Origin: Rhodococcus maanshanensis NBRC 100610
GTDB taxonomy: Bacteria; Actinomycetota; Actinomycetes; Mycobacteriales; Mycobacteriaceae
Assembly: GCF_001894865.1 (NCBI RefSeq)
Contig: NZ_BCXA01000051.1
Coordinates: 1 to 55,414 of the forward strand
Direction of reading: 5' to 3'
DNA: 55,414 bases
Shown: positions 26,471 to 35,093 of the stretch, piece by piece
Layout: the number at the start of each line of letters is the position of its first letter
Numbering within the stretch: the stretch's first letter is position 1
Program-made: the position numbers and the translations under genes
The notes under the pieces: generated by a model
Seen by the model: the letters and a program-made list of their open reading frames with translations, nothing else
What the model was told of the DNA's origin: nothing
Database searches by the model: none

Positions 26471-26498
26471 GATCTGTACCCCAATCGGGGTACAAATC
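26471..26498. promoter_or_regulatory. Inverted repeat upstream of the dicarboxylate symporter gene
   Basis: GATCTGTACCCC (26471-26482) and GGGGTACAAATC (26487-26498) form 12-base arms with one mismatch around AATC. The inner eight-base arms are exact. There is no T run, so this looks more like a protein-binding site than a terminator. It lies 23 bases after the RNase H stop and 242 bases before the symporter start. The rest of that gap is a long leader with no coding frame that I can support. Confidence 0.5.
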
Positions 26499-26740
26499 GC
26501 GCACGGGCGCGTGGCGCGTTTCTTAGCGGGGGTAACATGCTCCGGGTGAACTCGCTGCTGACCAGTCGACGGTATGTCGACAACTGTCTGCAGGCGAGCG
26601 CTGTCTGTACGCGCTGACCCATCCGCTTGTGTCACCCGGTCGACGTTTGTCCCGGGTCTGGCCCCCGTCAGCACTCCTCGCGCACCCACGCTGGAACGAG
26701 CGTGCCTTCAGCTGCGCACCCTTCACGAAAGGTCCGTCAC

Positions 26741-28135
26741 ATGTCGGCCCCCACCCTCACCCGCACCAGGCGTCTGCCCGGTTGGGCAACCTCCTTCGGA
26801 CCGCAGATCGTCGCCGGCCTGATCGCAGGCGTCCTCATCGGCCTGCTGGCCCGTTCGATGCCCAAGGCGGACGGCGGCAGCGCGAACTGGCTGACCGGCA
26901 CGGTCACCACCATCGGCTCGAGTTACGTCGCGCTGCTGACCGTCGCGGTGATCCCGCTGGTCTTCACGGCGATCGTCAGCTCCATCGCCAATCTCCGCCA
27001 GGTGGCCAACGCCGCCCGTCTCGCCGTCCAGACCCTGCTGTGGTTCGCGATCACCGCGTTCATCGCGGTGCTCATCGGCATCGCGGTCGGGCTGATCACC
27101 CAGCCCGGCTCGAACACCTCGGTCAATCCCGACGATGCCGGGGTGCCGAAGGGCTCCGGCTCCTGGTGGGCGTTCGTCACCGGCCTGGTGCCGCAGAACT
27201 TCCTCGCGCTCGGTGCGAAGACGACGGTCACCGACGCGGGCGCCGCGACCACCTCGCTGAGCTTCAACGTCCTGCAGTTGCTGGTCATCGCGATCGCGGT
27301 CGGGATCGCGGCGCTCAAGGTGGGGAAGAAGGCCGAGCCGTTCCTGGCGCTGAACGCCTCGCTCCTCGCGATCGTGCAGAAGGTGCTCTGGTGGATCATC
27401 CGGCTCGCCCCGATCGGGACCGCCGCGCTGATCGCGAAGGCCGTGGCCACCTACGGGTGGGACGCGATCGGTCAGCTGGGTGTGTTCACGTTGGCCGTCT
27501 ACATCGGCCTGGCCATCGTCTTCTTCGTCGTGTACCCGATTCTCGTTCGCGTGCACGGACTCTCGGTCAAGCAGTTCTTCTCGGGCGTGTGGCCTGCCAC
27601 CCAGCTCGGGTTCGTGTCCCGGTCCTCGATCGGCACCCTGCCGCTGACCGAGCGGGTCACCGAGCGCAACCTCGGCGTGCCGCGCGAGTACGCGTCGTTC
27701 GCGGTGCCGCTCGGCGCGACCACCAAGATGGACGGCTGCGCCGCCATCTACCCGGCCATCGCCGCGATCTTCGTGGCCCAGTTCTACGGCGTCGACCTGA
27801 GCCTGACGGACTACCTGCTGATCGTCGTGGTCTCGGTGATCGGTTCGGCCGCCACCGCGGGCACCACCGGTGCCACCGTGATGCTCACGCTGACCCTGTC
27901 CACCCTTGGTCTGCCGCTTGCCGGCGTCGGACTGTTGCTGGCCGTCGAGCCGATCGTCGACATGGGCCGCACCGCGCTCAACGTCACCGGGCAGGCGCTG
28001 GTCCCGACCATCGTCGCCAAGCGGGAGGGGATCCTCGACGAGGAGCTCTACAACGCGCCCCGCAACGGTGATCCGTTCGCCGAAGAGGACCCCGATCTGC
28101 CGCCGTCCGCGGAGAAGGTCCCCGCGACCGTCTGA
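26741..28135 (+). CDS. Dicarboxylate/amino acid:cation symporter (DAACS family)
   Basis: This 464-residue transporter of the glutamate/dicarboxylate symporter fold couples uptake to protons or sodium. About eight membrane helices and two re-entrant hairpins are predicted. Family motifs are SRSSIGTLPLTERV (serine-rich hairpin), PLGATTKMDGCAAIYPAIAA (the usual NMDG appears as KMDG), the ATAGTTGATVMLTLTLSTLG region, and VDMGRTALNVTGQA. ATG at 26741 has GAAAGG eight bases upstream. The substrate cannot be told; glutamate or C4-dicarboxylates are likely. Confidence 0.9.
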   Translation: MSAPTLTRTRRLPGWATSFGPQIVAGLIAGVLIGLLARSMPKADGGSANWLTGTVTTIGSSYVALLTVAVIPLVFTAIVSSIANLRQVANAARLAVQTLLWFAITAFIAVLIGIAVGLITQPGSNTSVNPDDAGVPKGSGSWWAFVTGLVPQNFLALGAKTTVTDAGAATTSLSFNVLQLLVIAIAVGIAALKVGKKAEPFLALNASLLAIVQKVLWWIIRLAPIGTAALIAKAVATYGWDAIGQLGVFTLAVYIGLAIVFFVVYPILVRVHGLSVKQFFSGVWPATQLGFVSRSSIGTLPLTERVTERNLGVPREYASFAVPLGATTKMDGCAAIYPAIAAIFVAQFYGVDLSLTDYLLIVVVSVIGSAATAGTTGATVMLTLTLSTLGLPLAGVGLLLAVEPIVDMGRTALNVTGQALVPTIVAKREGILDEELYNAPRNGDPFAEEDPDLPPSAEKVPATV

Positions 28136-28161
28136 CCGGACCCACCGGATCGCATCTGAGC

Positions 28162-28200
28162 GAAGCGCCCCGTCTCCCTGGTGTGGAGGCGGGGCGCTTC
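28162..28200 (+). terminator. Hairpin after the symporter gene
   Basis: GAAGCGCCCCGTCTCC (28162-28177) pairs with GGAGGCGGGGCGCTTC (28185-28200), with a single G-T type mismatch. It sits 26 bases past the symporter stop. It lacks a long T run but is the right place and shape for a terminator shared with the convergent MarR remnant. Confidence 0.7.
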
Positions 28201-28219
28201 GTGATCTCGGGGGACCGTG

Positions 28220-28602
28220 TCAGGACGCGTCCGGGCCCGCGAGGCGTTCCGCCTGTGCCCGCCCGACGGCCCCCGCCCGCTCGAGGCAGTCCGCGATGAC
28301 CGCCAGCTCCTCGTCGCGGTAGGTCTCCAGCACCGCGCCGAAGGCCTTCCCCGGCACGTCCCATGCCGCGCCGATCCGCGCCCTGGCCTCGGGGGCGAGC
28401 GTGACCAGTGACTTCCTCCGGTCCTGCGGATCGGCGTGGCGTTCCACGAGTCCTGCCTTGGCCATGCGGTCGACAAGGCGGGTCGCCGATCCCGAGCCAG
28501 CCCGGTCAGCCTGGCGATCTCGCCGGTGCTCACCGGCCCCGGCTCGACATCGAGCAGCGCGACGCACTGCAGGTCGGTGGGGTGCAGGCCGAGGTGATCT
28601 CT
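28220..28602 (-). pseudogene. MarR-family regulator remnant (5' deleted and frameshifted)
   Basis: Two reading frames together give a MarR protein. The upstream part reads HLGLHPTDLQCVALLDVEPG then PVSTGEIARLTGL. The downstream part reads GSGSATRLVDRMAKAGLVER then HADPQDRRKSLVTLAPEA and ends near LAGPDAS. They join only if one base is restored near 28494. The N-terminal 25 or so residues and the start codon are missing: an in-frame TAG at 28603-28605 ends the similarity at the point where the next gene's remnant begins. It is therefore inactive. Confidence 0.8.
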
Positions 28603-29095
28603 CTACGCCGCGGCTCAACAGATCGATGCCTTCATCGCCGCGGCGACGGCGGCGGGTGTCGAGCACATCGTGCTGCTGTCCTCGTCGTCCGTCCTCGCGC
28701 CGGATGCCGCAGCCGACATCATGGCCAGGTCTCACCTCGACGTCGAGAACGCCCTGCTGGCGTCGCCGATCCGCGCGACGCTGCTCCGCCCCGGCGCGTT
28801 CGCGGGCAATGCGCAGTCCTGGGCGTGGCCCATCAGGTCCGGCAGTCCGGTGAGCCTGCCGTACCCCGGCGCCCACAACGACCCGATCCACGAGGCGGAC
28901 GTCGCCGAGGCCGCGCTGGCCGTGCTCACCGATCCCGGCCTCGCGGGTCGCGCGTACACCCTCTCCGGTGCCGAATCCGTCACCTTCGCCGCCCAGATCG
29001 ATGTCCTCGAAGACGTCATCGGCAGGCCCATCGCCGTCAACCACGTCACCCGTGACGCCTGGAAGGCCGAGATGGCCGAGTTCGCCGCCTGCTGA
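28598..29095 (+). pseudogene. NmrA-like NAD(P)-binding protein remnant (5' deleted)
   Basis: The frame opens right after a TGA at 28595-28597 and reads LYAAAQQIDAFIAAATAAGV then EHIVLLSSSSV. It continues through LLRPGAFAGNAQSWAW, NDPIHEADVAEAALAVLTDP and YTLSGAESVTFAAQIDVLED. This is the C-terminal two thirds of an atypical short-chain dehydrogenase (NmrA/YtfG type). The first 75 or so residues, including the Rossmann glycine motif and the start codon, are missing. A GTG at 28670 could in theory start a shorter product, but it would lack the cofactor site. Confidence 0.78.
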
Positions 29096-29119
29096 CCCGA
29101 CGCGAGTCCTTCGTCAGTG

Positions 29120-30358
29120 TCAGAGCGCCAGCCACAGCGCGGCGACGGCGCCGACGATGGTCGGGGGAGTGCTGATCAGGCCGAGCATCGTGAAGGTGTT
29201 CAGCGAAGGCGGCTGACCACAGCGGGTCCCGACCCGGCGCCACAGCAGCGTCGCCAGGGACCCGGTGTAGGTGAGGTTCGGCCCGAGGTTCACCCCGATC
29301 AGCATCGCCAGCAGCAGTCCGGTCGGTGCGCCCGGCCCCAGGGCGCCGATCATCAGGAGTGTGGCCGGCAGGTTGTTGACCAGGTTCGCGGCGATCGCGG
29401 CGATGGACGCTGTCACCAGCAGTGCGGTGAACGATTCCGAATGCGGCAGCAGTCCGCCCACCCAATCGCCGACCTCCCCGGTGGTCAGGGGAGCGACCAG
29501 GATCCCAAGCGCGAGGACGAACACTGCGAAGTAGGGATCCGCCGCGGCGAGCATCGACCGTGGCCTGGTGCGCCCCTCCTTCAGAGCGGGCAGCCCGAGG
29601 AGGGCAACGCCCGCGACCGCGATCCACACCGGGGCCACCCCGATGATTCCGGACAGCGCGAAGCCGAGCAGGGTCAGGCCGAGGACCGTCAGCGCCCAGC
29701 GCGGCGGCGGCGCGAGCCGGCCCGGCGTCGAGGGCGGGGCCGGTTGGGGCGGCGCGGCGAGGTCGCGCGCGAAGAAGAGCCGGAACACCACGAACTCCAC
29801 GGCGATCGCGACGAACCACGGCAGGGCCATCAGGGAGGCGAAGTGGAGGAAGCCGAGGCCCGTCGCCGAGAAGGCCAGCAGGTTCGTCAGGTTCGAGACC
29901 GGTAACAGCGTCGACGCCGAGTTGGCCAGGTGCGCCGCGGCGTAGTTCACCGGGCGCGGCGAGACGCCCATCCTGGTCGCGGTCGCCAGGATCGCGGGCG
30001 TCAACAGCACCACCGTGGCATCCAGGCTCAGCACCGCGGTGGTAATCGCGCAGGCGGCGAACGCCAGTCCCAGCAGCCGCTTCGGGCGACCTCGGCTGCC
30101 GCGCCGCAGGACCGACGCGGTCCAGGTGAACACGCCGTTCGCGTCCGCGAGGTGGGCGAGCACGAGGATCGCGGCGAGGAACGCCACGGTCGGCCCGAGC
30201 GCACGCACCTCCTCGAGGGCCTCTGTCGGGGTCACCGCCCCGAGGCCGACCACGATCAGGGCGGCAGGAGCGGCGACGGCGACTTCGGGTAGTCCGTGCG
30301 GTCGGATGATCGCGGCGGCCAGCACCAGGGCGACGAGGGCGCCGACCAGCCAGACCAT
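29120..30358 (-). CDS. ArsB/SLC13-type membrane permease
   Basis: This 412-residue membrane protein has about ten to eleven helices and belongs to the ion transporter superfamily. It resembles ArsB: LGPTVAFLAAILVLAHLADA, TTAVLSLDATVVLLTPAILA, PVSNLTNLLAFSATGL in the first half, and ANLVNNLPATLLMIGALGPG then GVNLGPNLTYTGSLATLLW in the second. ArsB proteins export arsenite or antimonite. No arsR, arsC or other arsenic gene is nearby, so the substrate is uncertain. It starts 14 bases after the DUF1697 stop, in a possible two-gene unit. Confidence 0.83.
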   Translation of the reverse strand: MVWLVGALVALVLAAAIIRPHGLPEVAVAAPAALIVVGLGAVTPTEALEEVRALGPTVAFLAAILVLAHLADANGVFTWTASVLRRGSRGRPKRLLGLAFAACAITTAVLSLDATVVLLTPAILATATRMGVSPRPVNYAAAHLANSASTLLPVSNLTNLLAFSATGLGFLHFASLMALPWFVAIAVEFVVFRLFFARDLAAPPQPAPPSTPGRLAPPPRWALTVLGLTLLGFALSGIIGVAPVWIAVAGVALLGLPALKEGRTRPRSMLAAADPYFAVFVLALGILVAPLTTGEVGDWVGGLLPHSESFTALLVTASIAAIAANLVNNLPATLLMIGALGPGAPTGLLLAMLIGVNLGPNLTYTGSLATLLWRRVGTRCGQPPSLNTFTMLGLISTPPTIVGAVAALWLAL

Positions 30359-30381
30359 TCGGTGAGTACCTCAGCCGACCG

Positions 30382-30906
30382 TCACAGCAGCTTGCGCAGG
30401 GTGCGCAGGTTCCGGTTGGTCGTCGTCGACTTGTACTTGGCCTTGGCGCTGAGCTTTCCGAACGGGCTCTGCAGGGTCTGGCCGCGTTCGACGTGCCAGT
30501 ACAGGACGCCGTCGCCGAGTGCGACGGACTCGTCGCCGAGCGCGAGAGACTGTGCGGCGGCGAACATGTCGTCCAGCGACGCCGGGTCGGAGGACAGCAG
30601 AACGTACGGGTGCCACCCGTCCCGGTCGGCCTCGAACGGGAACGACTCGACGATCGCGGCCAGCGTCGGATGATCCACCAGCACGATCCAGGCGTCGTAG
30701 CCGAACCTCTCCCGCAGACAGGCCTCGATATCGGACTTGATCGCCTGCCGGTCGGTGCGGTCGGAGTCGAAAAGCACGTTGCCCGAGGCCAATACGGTCT
30801 TGACGCCGTCGAATCCGAGTCCGGAGATCGCGTCCTTGAGGTCCGCCATCTTGATGTTGATCCCGCCGACGTTGACGCCCCGGAGCAACGCGATGTATCT
30901 GGCCAT
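30382..30906 (-). CDS. DUF1697 family protein
   Basis: This 174-residue protein starts MARYIALLRGVNVGGINIKM and follows the DUF1697 pattern (KTVLASGNVLFDSD, ACLRERFGYDAWIVL, KLSAKAKYKSTTTNRNLRTL). Members are small cytoplasmic proteins of unknown function. It is divergent from rnpB and precedes the ArsB-like gene. Confidence 0.92.
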   Translation of the reverse strand: MARYIALLRGVNVGGINIKMADLKDAISGLGFDGVKTVLASGNVLFDSDRTDRQAIKSDIEACLRERFGYDAWIVLVDHPTLAAIVESFPFEADRDGWHPYVLLSSDPASLDDMFAAAQSLALGDESVALGDGVLYWHVERGQTLQSPFGKLSAKAKYKSTTTNRNLRTLRKLL

Positions 30907-30987
30907 GGCTAGACCGTAGACAGTCGACGCCGGTCAAACAAGCGTTCGAGTGTCAGAGCCGAGCGCGGCAGGCAGTAGTCTGTAGCG

Positions 30988-31409
<422 letters not shown>

Positions 31410-31454
31410 CCACTTACCGAGAAGGTGCGGGTCGGGAGTCGATACTCTCTGCCG

Positions 31455-32216
31455 ATGACACTGCTCAAGTCGTCGAGGGACGCCTTCCTCACTGTCGCCT
31501 CGCTCGTCTTCCTCGGGGCCTACGCACTCCCGATCCTGGTGGTGGGACTTCCGCAGGGAATGCGGCTCCTCTGCGACGTCACGATGATCGTCACGTGGGT
31601 CGCCTTCGCGCTCGACTACGGCGACCGACTCGTGCGGGCACGCGAGAAGTGGGACTTCATCAGGGCCAACCTCTTCGAACTGGTGGCACTGCTGCTCCCG
31701 GTGCTCCGTCCGCTGCGCCTGGTGGTGGTGTTGGCCGCACTCAGCCGCAGCATGGCCGGATCGTTCCGGGGCAGGGTCGGCGCATACGTGGTCGGCGGGG
31801 CCGGGCTGCTCGTGTTCTGCGCCGCCCTCGCGGTCCTCGACGCCGAACGTGCCAATCCGGACGCGAACATCACCGGGTTCGGGGACGCGCTCTGGTGGGG
31901 GGTGACGACGGTGACCACCGTCGGCTACGGGGATCGGTACCCGACCACTGCGGAGGGCCGCCTGATCGCGTTCGGGCTGATGCTCGGCGGCGTCGCGCTG
32001 CTCGGCGTCGTGACCGCGTCCCTGGCGTCCTGGTTCGTCGAACGGGTCGCCGCGGCCCAGGAGGACGGGACGAAGCACGCCACCGACGAGATCCACCGGC
32101 TCACCGCGGAGGTCGCCGACCTGAACCGGAGGCTCGCAGAGCAGGCGGGGATGCGCGGGCAGACCCCGGTGGCCGACGGATACAGCTATGCCCCCACCGA
32201 ATCGGCGGGGGCATAG
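31455..32216 (+). CDS. Voltage-gated-type potassium channel
   Basis: This 253-residue protein has hydrophobic segments consistent with S1-S6. An S4-like stretch (LLPVLRPLRLVVVLAALSR) holds spaced Arg residues. The pore helix and selectivity filter (GVTTVTTVGYGDRYPTT) are those of potassium channels. A short cytoplasmic coiled coil follows (HATDEIHRLTAEVADLNRRL). ATG at 31455 lies 45 bases after rnpB, so readthrough from the rnpB promoter is possible. A hairpin overlaps the stop codon. Confidence 0.9.
   Translation: MTLLKSSRDAFLTVASLVFLGAYALPILVVGLPQGMRLLCDVTMIVTWVAFALDYGDRLVRAREKWDFIRANLFELVALLLPVLRPLRLVVVLAALSRSMAGSFRGRVGAYVVGGAGLLVFCAALAVLDAERANPDANITGFGDALWWGVTTVTTVGYGDRYPTTAEGRLIAFGLMLGGVALLGVVTASLASWFVERVAAAQEDGTKHATDEIHRLTAEVADLNRRLAEQAGMRGQTPVADGYSYAPTESAGA
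32187..32215 (+). terminator. Hairpin overlapping the potassium channel stop codon
   Basis: TATGCCCCCACCGA (32187-32200) and TCGGCGGGGGCATA (32202-32215) match at 13 of 14 positions as an inverted repeat, so a stable stem with a short loop forms across the last codons and the TAG at 32214-32216. No T run follows. It may end or stabilise the channel transcript. Confidence 0.55.
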
Positions 32217-32231
32217 CCGGTGAAGCCGGAC

Positions 32232-32333
32232 CTAGACCGGGTTGACGACCAGGGTGGTCGCCCAGTGAGTGGCGGCTTCGGCTCCGAGATGCGGGAGGAG
32301 GGCATCGTAGAGCAGGTAAGACATGGGGGCCAT
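32232..32333 (-). CDS. Possible 33-residue protein
   Basis: A short frame reads MAPMSYLLYDALLPHLGAEA and ends ATHWATTLVVNPV. Codon third positions are GC-rich and GGAG lies ten bases before ATG at 32333. The product has a mildly hydrophobic, amphipathic pattern. It is convergent with the potassium channel gene. No family is recognised, and it could be a chance frame. Confidence 0.35.
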   Translation of the reverse strand: MAPMSYLLYDALLPHLGAEAATHWATTLVVNPV

Positions 32334-32541
32334 GCGGGTGATTCTCCATTTCATACGGGTTGAGGCGGAGCAGCGCGGAATCTCTCGAGTCCTGGATACG
32401 GGTGCGGTGGATGTGACACGCCGTACCCTGCCGCGCGTAAGAGTCTCATGCTTGCGTGCAGTCCTCAAGCGAACGGGCCGAAAAGATTTCGAGTCTTCGG
32501 TTCGGATGGTGAGGGTCGCGGGAACCGGGCACACTGAAGAC

Positions 32542-32730
32542 ATGAGCGAGGACGAAGAGCACCTCTGGTACTACTGCGTGTCGGACGGTTCGGTGCGTCA
32601 GGGCAAGGACGCCCGCGGGCTCGACCGGATGGGCCCCTATCCCGATCGCCAGACCGCCGAGCGTGCGTTGGAGATCGCCGCGGAGCGCAACAAGGCCGCG
32701 GACAAGGCCGAGGACGACTGGAACAACTGA
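32542..32730 (+). CDS. Small SPOR-like protein
   Basis: This 62-residue, highly charged protein (EEHLWYYCVSDGSVRQGKDA then RGLDRMGPYPDRQTAERAL) has the aromatic strand and the GPY-DRxTAxxAL helix pattern seen in SPOR-like domains. It has no signal peptide or membrane segment. It precedes the RNB gene by 46 bases and may share its transcript. The function is unknown. Confidence 0.75.
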   Translation: MSEDEEHLWYYCVSDGSVRQGKDARGLDRMGPYPDRQTAERALEIAAERNKAADKAEDDWNN

Positions 32731-32776
32731 CGGTCGGCCGCGTGGTCGCCGCGAGCCATTACTCTCGGCAGTTGTG

Positions 32777-34198
32777 ATGACGCGTATCTCAGCCCGCGGG
32801 ATCGACTTCGGTGCCATCCGGACCGACTTCTCGCTGACCGCCGATTTTCCCCCGAGGGCCGTCGCGGAGGCGGAGTCCGCGGTCGACCGGTTCGCGGCCG
32901 AGCGCGCGGACCGCACCGACCTGGCGCTGGTCACCATCGACCCGCCGACGTCCATGGACCTCGACCAGGCCCTGCACCTCGAGCGCACGCCAACCGGGTT
33001 CGTCCTGCACTACGCGATCGCTGACGTCGGGGCCGTCGTGGTCCCCGGCGGCGGCCTGGATGCGGAGGTCCGGCGGCGCGGGCAGACCTTCTACCTGCCT
33101 GACGGGTCGCTGCCGCTGCACCCGCGGGTGATGTCCGAGGGTGCCGTCAGCCTGCTGCCCGATCTGGTGCGGCCTGCCGCCCTCTGGCGAATCGAGCTCG
33201 ACGAGCGGGCGGAGCCGGTCTCCGTCGAGGTCACGCGCGCCCTGGTGCGATCGGTCGCACGGTTCGATTACGCGGGGGTGCAGGCGGATTCGGAGTCCGG
33301 ATCGTTGCATCCCTCGATCGCGGCGCTGCCCGAGTTCGGCAAGCTGCGACTCGCATCCGCGATCGACCGCGGCGCGATCGAGCTCAAGCTGCCCGAGCAG
33401 GAGGTGGTCGGCGACGGCGACGGCTGGCGGCTCGAGCTGCAGCCACGCACCGAGGCCGACGACTGGAACGCGGAGGTGTCGCTGCTGACCGGGATGTGCG
33501 CGGCACAGCTGATGATCGACGCGGGCATCGGACTGCTGCGCACGCTGCCTGCCCCGGCGGCTGGCGCGGTCGCGGCCCTGCGCAAGGCCGCGAGCGCACT
33601 CGGCATGGACTGGCCGACGCAGGTCCCGGTCGGCGAGTTCCTCGCGGGGCTGGAGCCGAACACGCCAGCGACGCTGGTGATGATGACCGAGGCGACCTCC
33701 CTGCTACGGGGAGCGGGCTATGCCGCGTTCGACGGCGAGGTCCCCGAGCTGGTCACACATTCCGGGATCGGCGCCCCGTACGCCCACGTCACCGCTCCGC
33801 TGCGGCGCCTCTCGGACCGGTTCAGCACCGAGGTGTGCCTGGCGGTCTGCGCGGGAACGCCGGTGCCGCAATGGGTTCGCGAGGCGCTGCCCTCCCTGTC
33901 GGATCTGATGAGGGGCTCGGACACGTTGGCCAACAAGGTCGACCGTGCCTGTGTGGACCTCACCGAGGCCACCCTGCTCGCCGGCCGCGAGGGGGAGGTG
34001 TTCGAGGCGGTGGTGCTGCGCGGGGTTGACGGCAAGCGCGAGGCCGAGGTCTTCGCGCCGCAGGCGACGGTCATCGGCAAGTGCCTCGGCGATCCGCCGG
34101 AGGGCGAGGCGGTGTCGGTCCGCCTGGTTCAGGCCGACGTGGCCGAGCGGACGGTGAAGTTCGGCTACCCGGCTACAGCTTCCGGCTCGCAGACCTGA
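32777..34198 (+). CDS. RNB-domain ribonuclease (RNase II/R-like, short form)
   Basis: This 473-residue protein is built around an RNB 3'-5' exoribonuclease domain. The metal site TIDPPTSMDLDQALHL keeps three of the four Asp residues; the fourth is Gln. Other RNB segments are YAIADVGAVVVPGGGLDAEV, RRRGQTFYLPDGSLPLHPRV and APYAHVTAPLRRLSDRFSTE. It lacks the N-terminal cold-shock domains of RNase II/R and has only a short C-terminal region. ATG at 32777 follows GTG at 32774, either of which could be used. Its last 26 bases overlap the convergent CHAD gene. Confidence 0.87.
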   Translation: MTRISARGIDFGAIRTDFSLTADFPPRAVAEAESAVDRFAAERADRTDLALVTIDPPTSMDLDQALHLERTPTGFVLHYAIADVGAVVVPGGGLDAEVRRRGQTFYLPDGSLPLHPRVMSEGAVSLLPDLVRPAALWRIELDERAEPVSVEVTRALVRSVARFDYAGVQADSESGSLHPSIAALPEFGKLRLASAIDRGAIELKLPEQEVVGDGDGWRLELQPRTEADDWNAEVSLLTGMCAAQLMIDAGIGLLRTLPAPAAGAVAALRKAASALGMDWPTQVPVGEFLAGLEPNTPATLVMMTEATSLLRGAGYAAFDGEVPELVTHSGIGAPYAHVTAPLRRLSDRFSTEVCLAVCAGTPVPQWVREALPSLSDLMRGSDTLANKVDRACVDLTEATLLAGREGEVFEAVVLRGVDGKREAEVFAPQATVIGKCLGDPPEGEAVSVRLVQADVAERTVKFGYPATASGSQT

Positions 34199-35045
34199 TC
34201 TTGCGCACCAGCTTTCGCGACCGCGGCACGGCGACTCGAACCCGGTCGGCCTCGACGGCTGTCAGCACGCCGTAGGTGAAGGTGTCCTCGCCCGCGCCGC
34301 GGGCCAGGTCGGCCGCGGCCAGCAGCCGGGACCGTGCGACCACGGAATCGTGGTGATCGCCGAGCACGGTCTGCAGCTTCTTCGCCGCCTTGCCTGCCCG
34401 CACGGGCGAGGGACGGGTGGATGCGGCGGCCTCCGCGGCGTACCGGAGCGCCTTGGCGCGCTTGCGGACCGTGTGCAGGCGCTCCGGCGTCGGTTCGCCG
34501 GTGCCTCCCGCGGTGAGTCCGGCCTTCCTCGCCGCCTTGCGCACCCTGCGACGGGCGTGGTGCAGCCCGGACCGGACCGCGTCGTGCCGCTGCGGGGCCG
34601 CCGCGAGCAGGGCGTCCAGCGCGGCGAGGAGCGCCTCGTAGCGCGGGCCGTCGAGCGTGGCGACCGCCTCGGTGTGCGCGTCGCGGTAGGCGAGCTCGTT
34701 GGTCTCGATCAGGCGGTGGCGGACGGGCCCGCGGATCAGTTCGGGAGGCTGCGCGTCGAGGAGCTCGCGAAACCGCTCGGCCATCACCTCGGCGTCCCTG
34801 GCGTTGCCGAGAACCGTACCCAGCCATCGGAGTTCGGCCCGCACGCCGTCGGTGTCACCGTCCGGGAACAGCGACCGGTAGCTGCCGAGCGCGCTGCGCA
34901 GGCGCCGCGCCGACACCCGCATCTGGTGCACGGAGTCGAACTCGTCGCGGCGCACCCCGTCGGCGTGCGCATCCAGTTCGTCGGCGTGCTCGCGCAGCGC
35001 CGCCAGCACGACCGTGGTTCCGTCCGATGTGCGCCCCTTGCCCAT
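34173..35045 (-). CDS. CHAD domain protein
   Basis: This 290-residue helical protein has conserved His, Arg and Lys on repeated helices: DSVHQMRVSARRLRSALGSY, LRWLGTVLGNARDAEVMAER, LHHARRRVRKAARKAGL, LHTVRKRAKALRYAAEAAA and KKLQTVLGDHHDSVVARSRL. CHAD domains bind polyphosphate. In M. tuberculosis the protein at this place (Rv2226) has a CYTH domain fused to CHAD; here only CHAD is present. Confidence 0.9.
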   Translation of the reverse strand: MGKGRTSDGTTVVLAALREHADELDAHADGVRRDEFDSVHQMRVSARRLRSALGSYRSLFPDGDTDGVRAELRWLGTVLGNARDAEVMAERFRELLDAQPPELIRGPVRHRLIETNELAYRDAHTEAVATLDGPRYEALLAALDALLAAAPQRHDAVRSGLHHARRRVRKAARKAGLTAGGTGEPTPERLHTVRKRAKALRYAAEAAASTRPSPVRAGKAAKKLQTVLGDHHDSVVARSRLLAAADLARGAGEDTFTYGVLTAVEADRVRVAVPRSRKLVRKIRSASRKL

Positions 35046-35093
35046 ACCTCAGGTCTACCCGCCCGCGTCCGTCGCTGTCGAGAGTTGCGCGCG

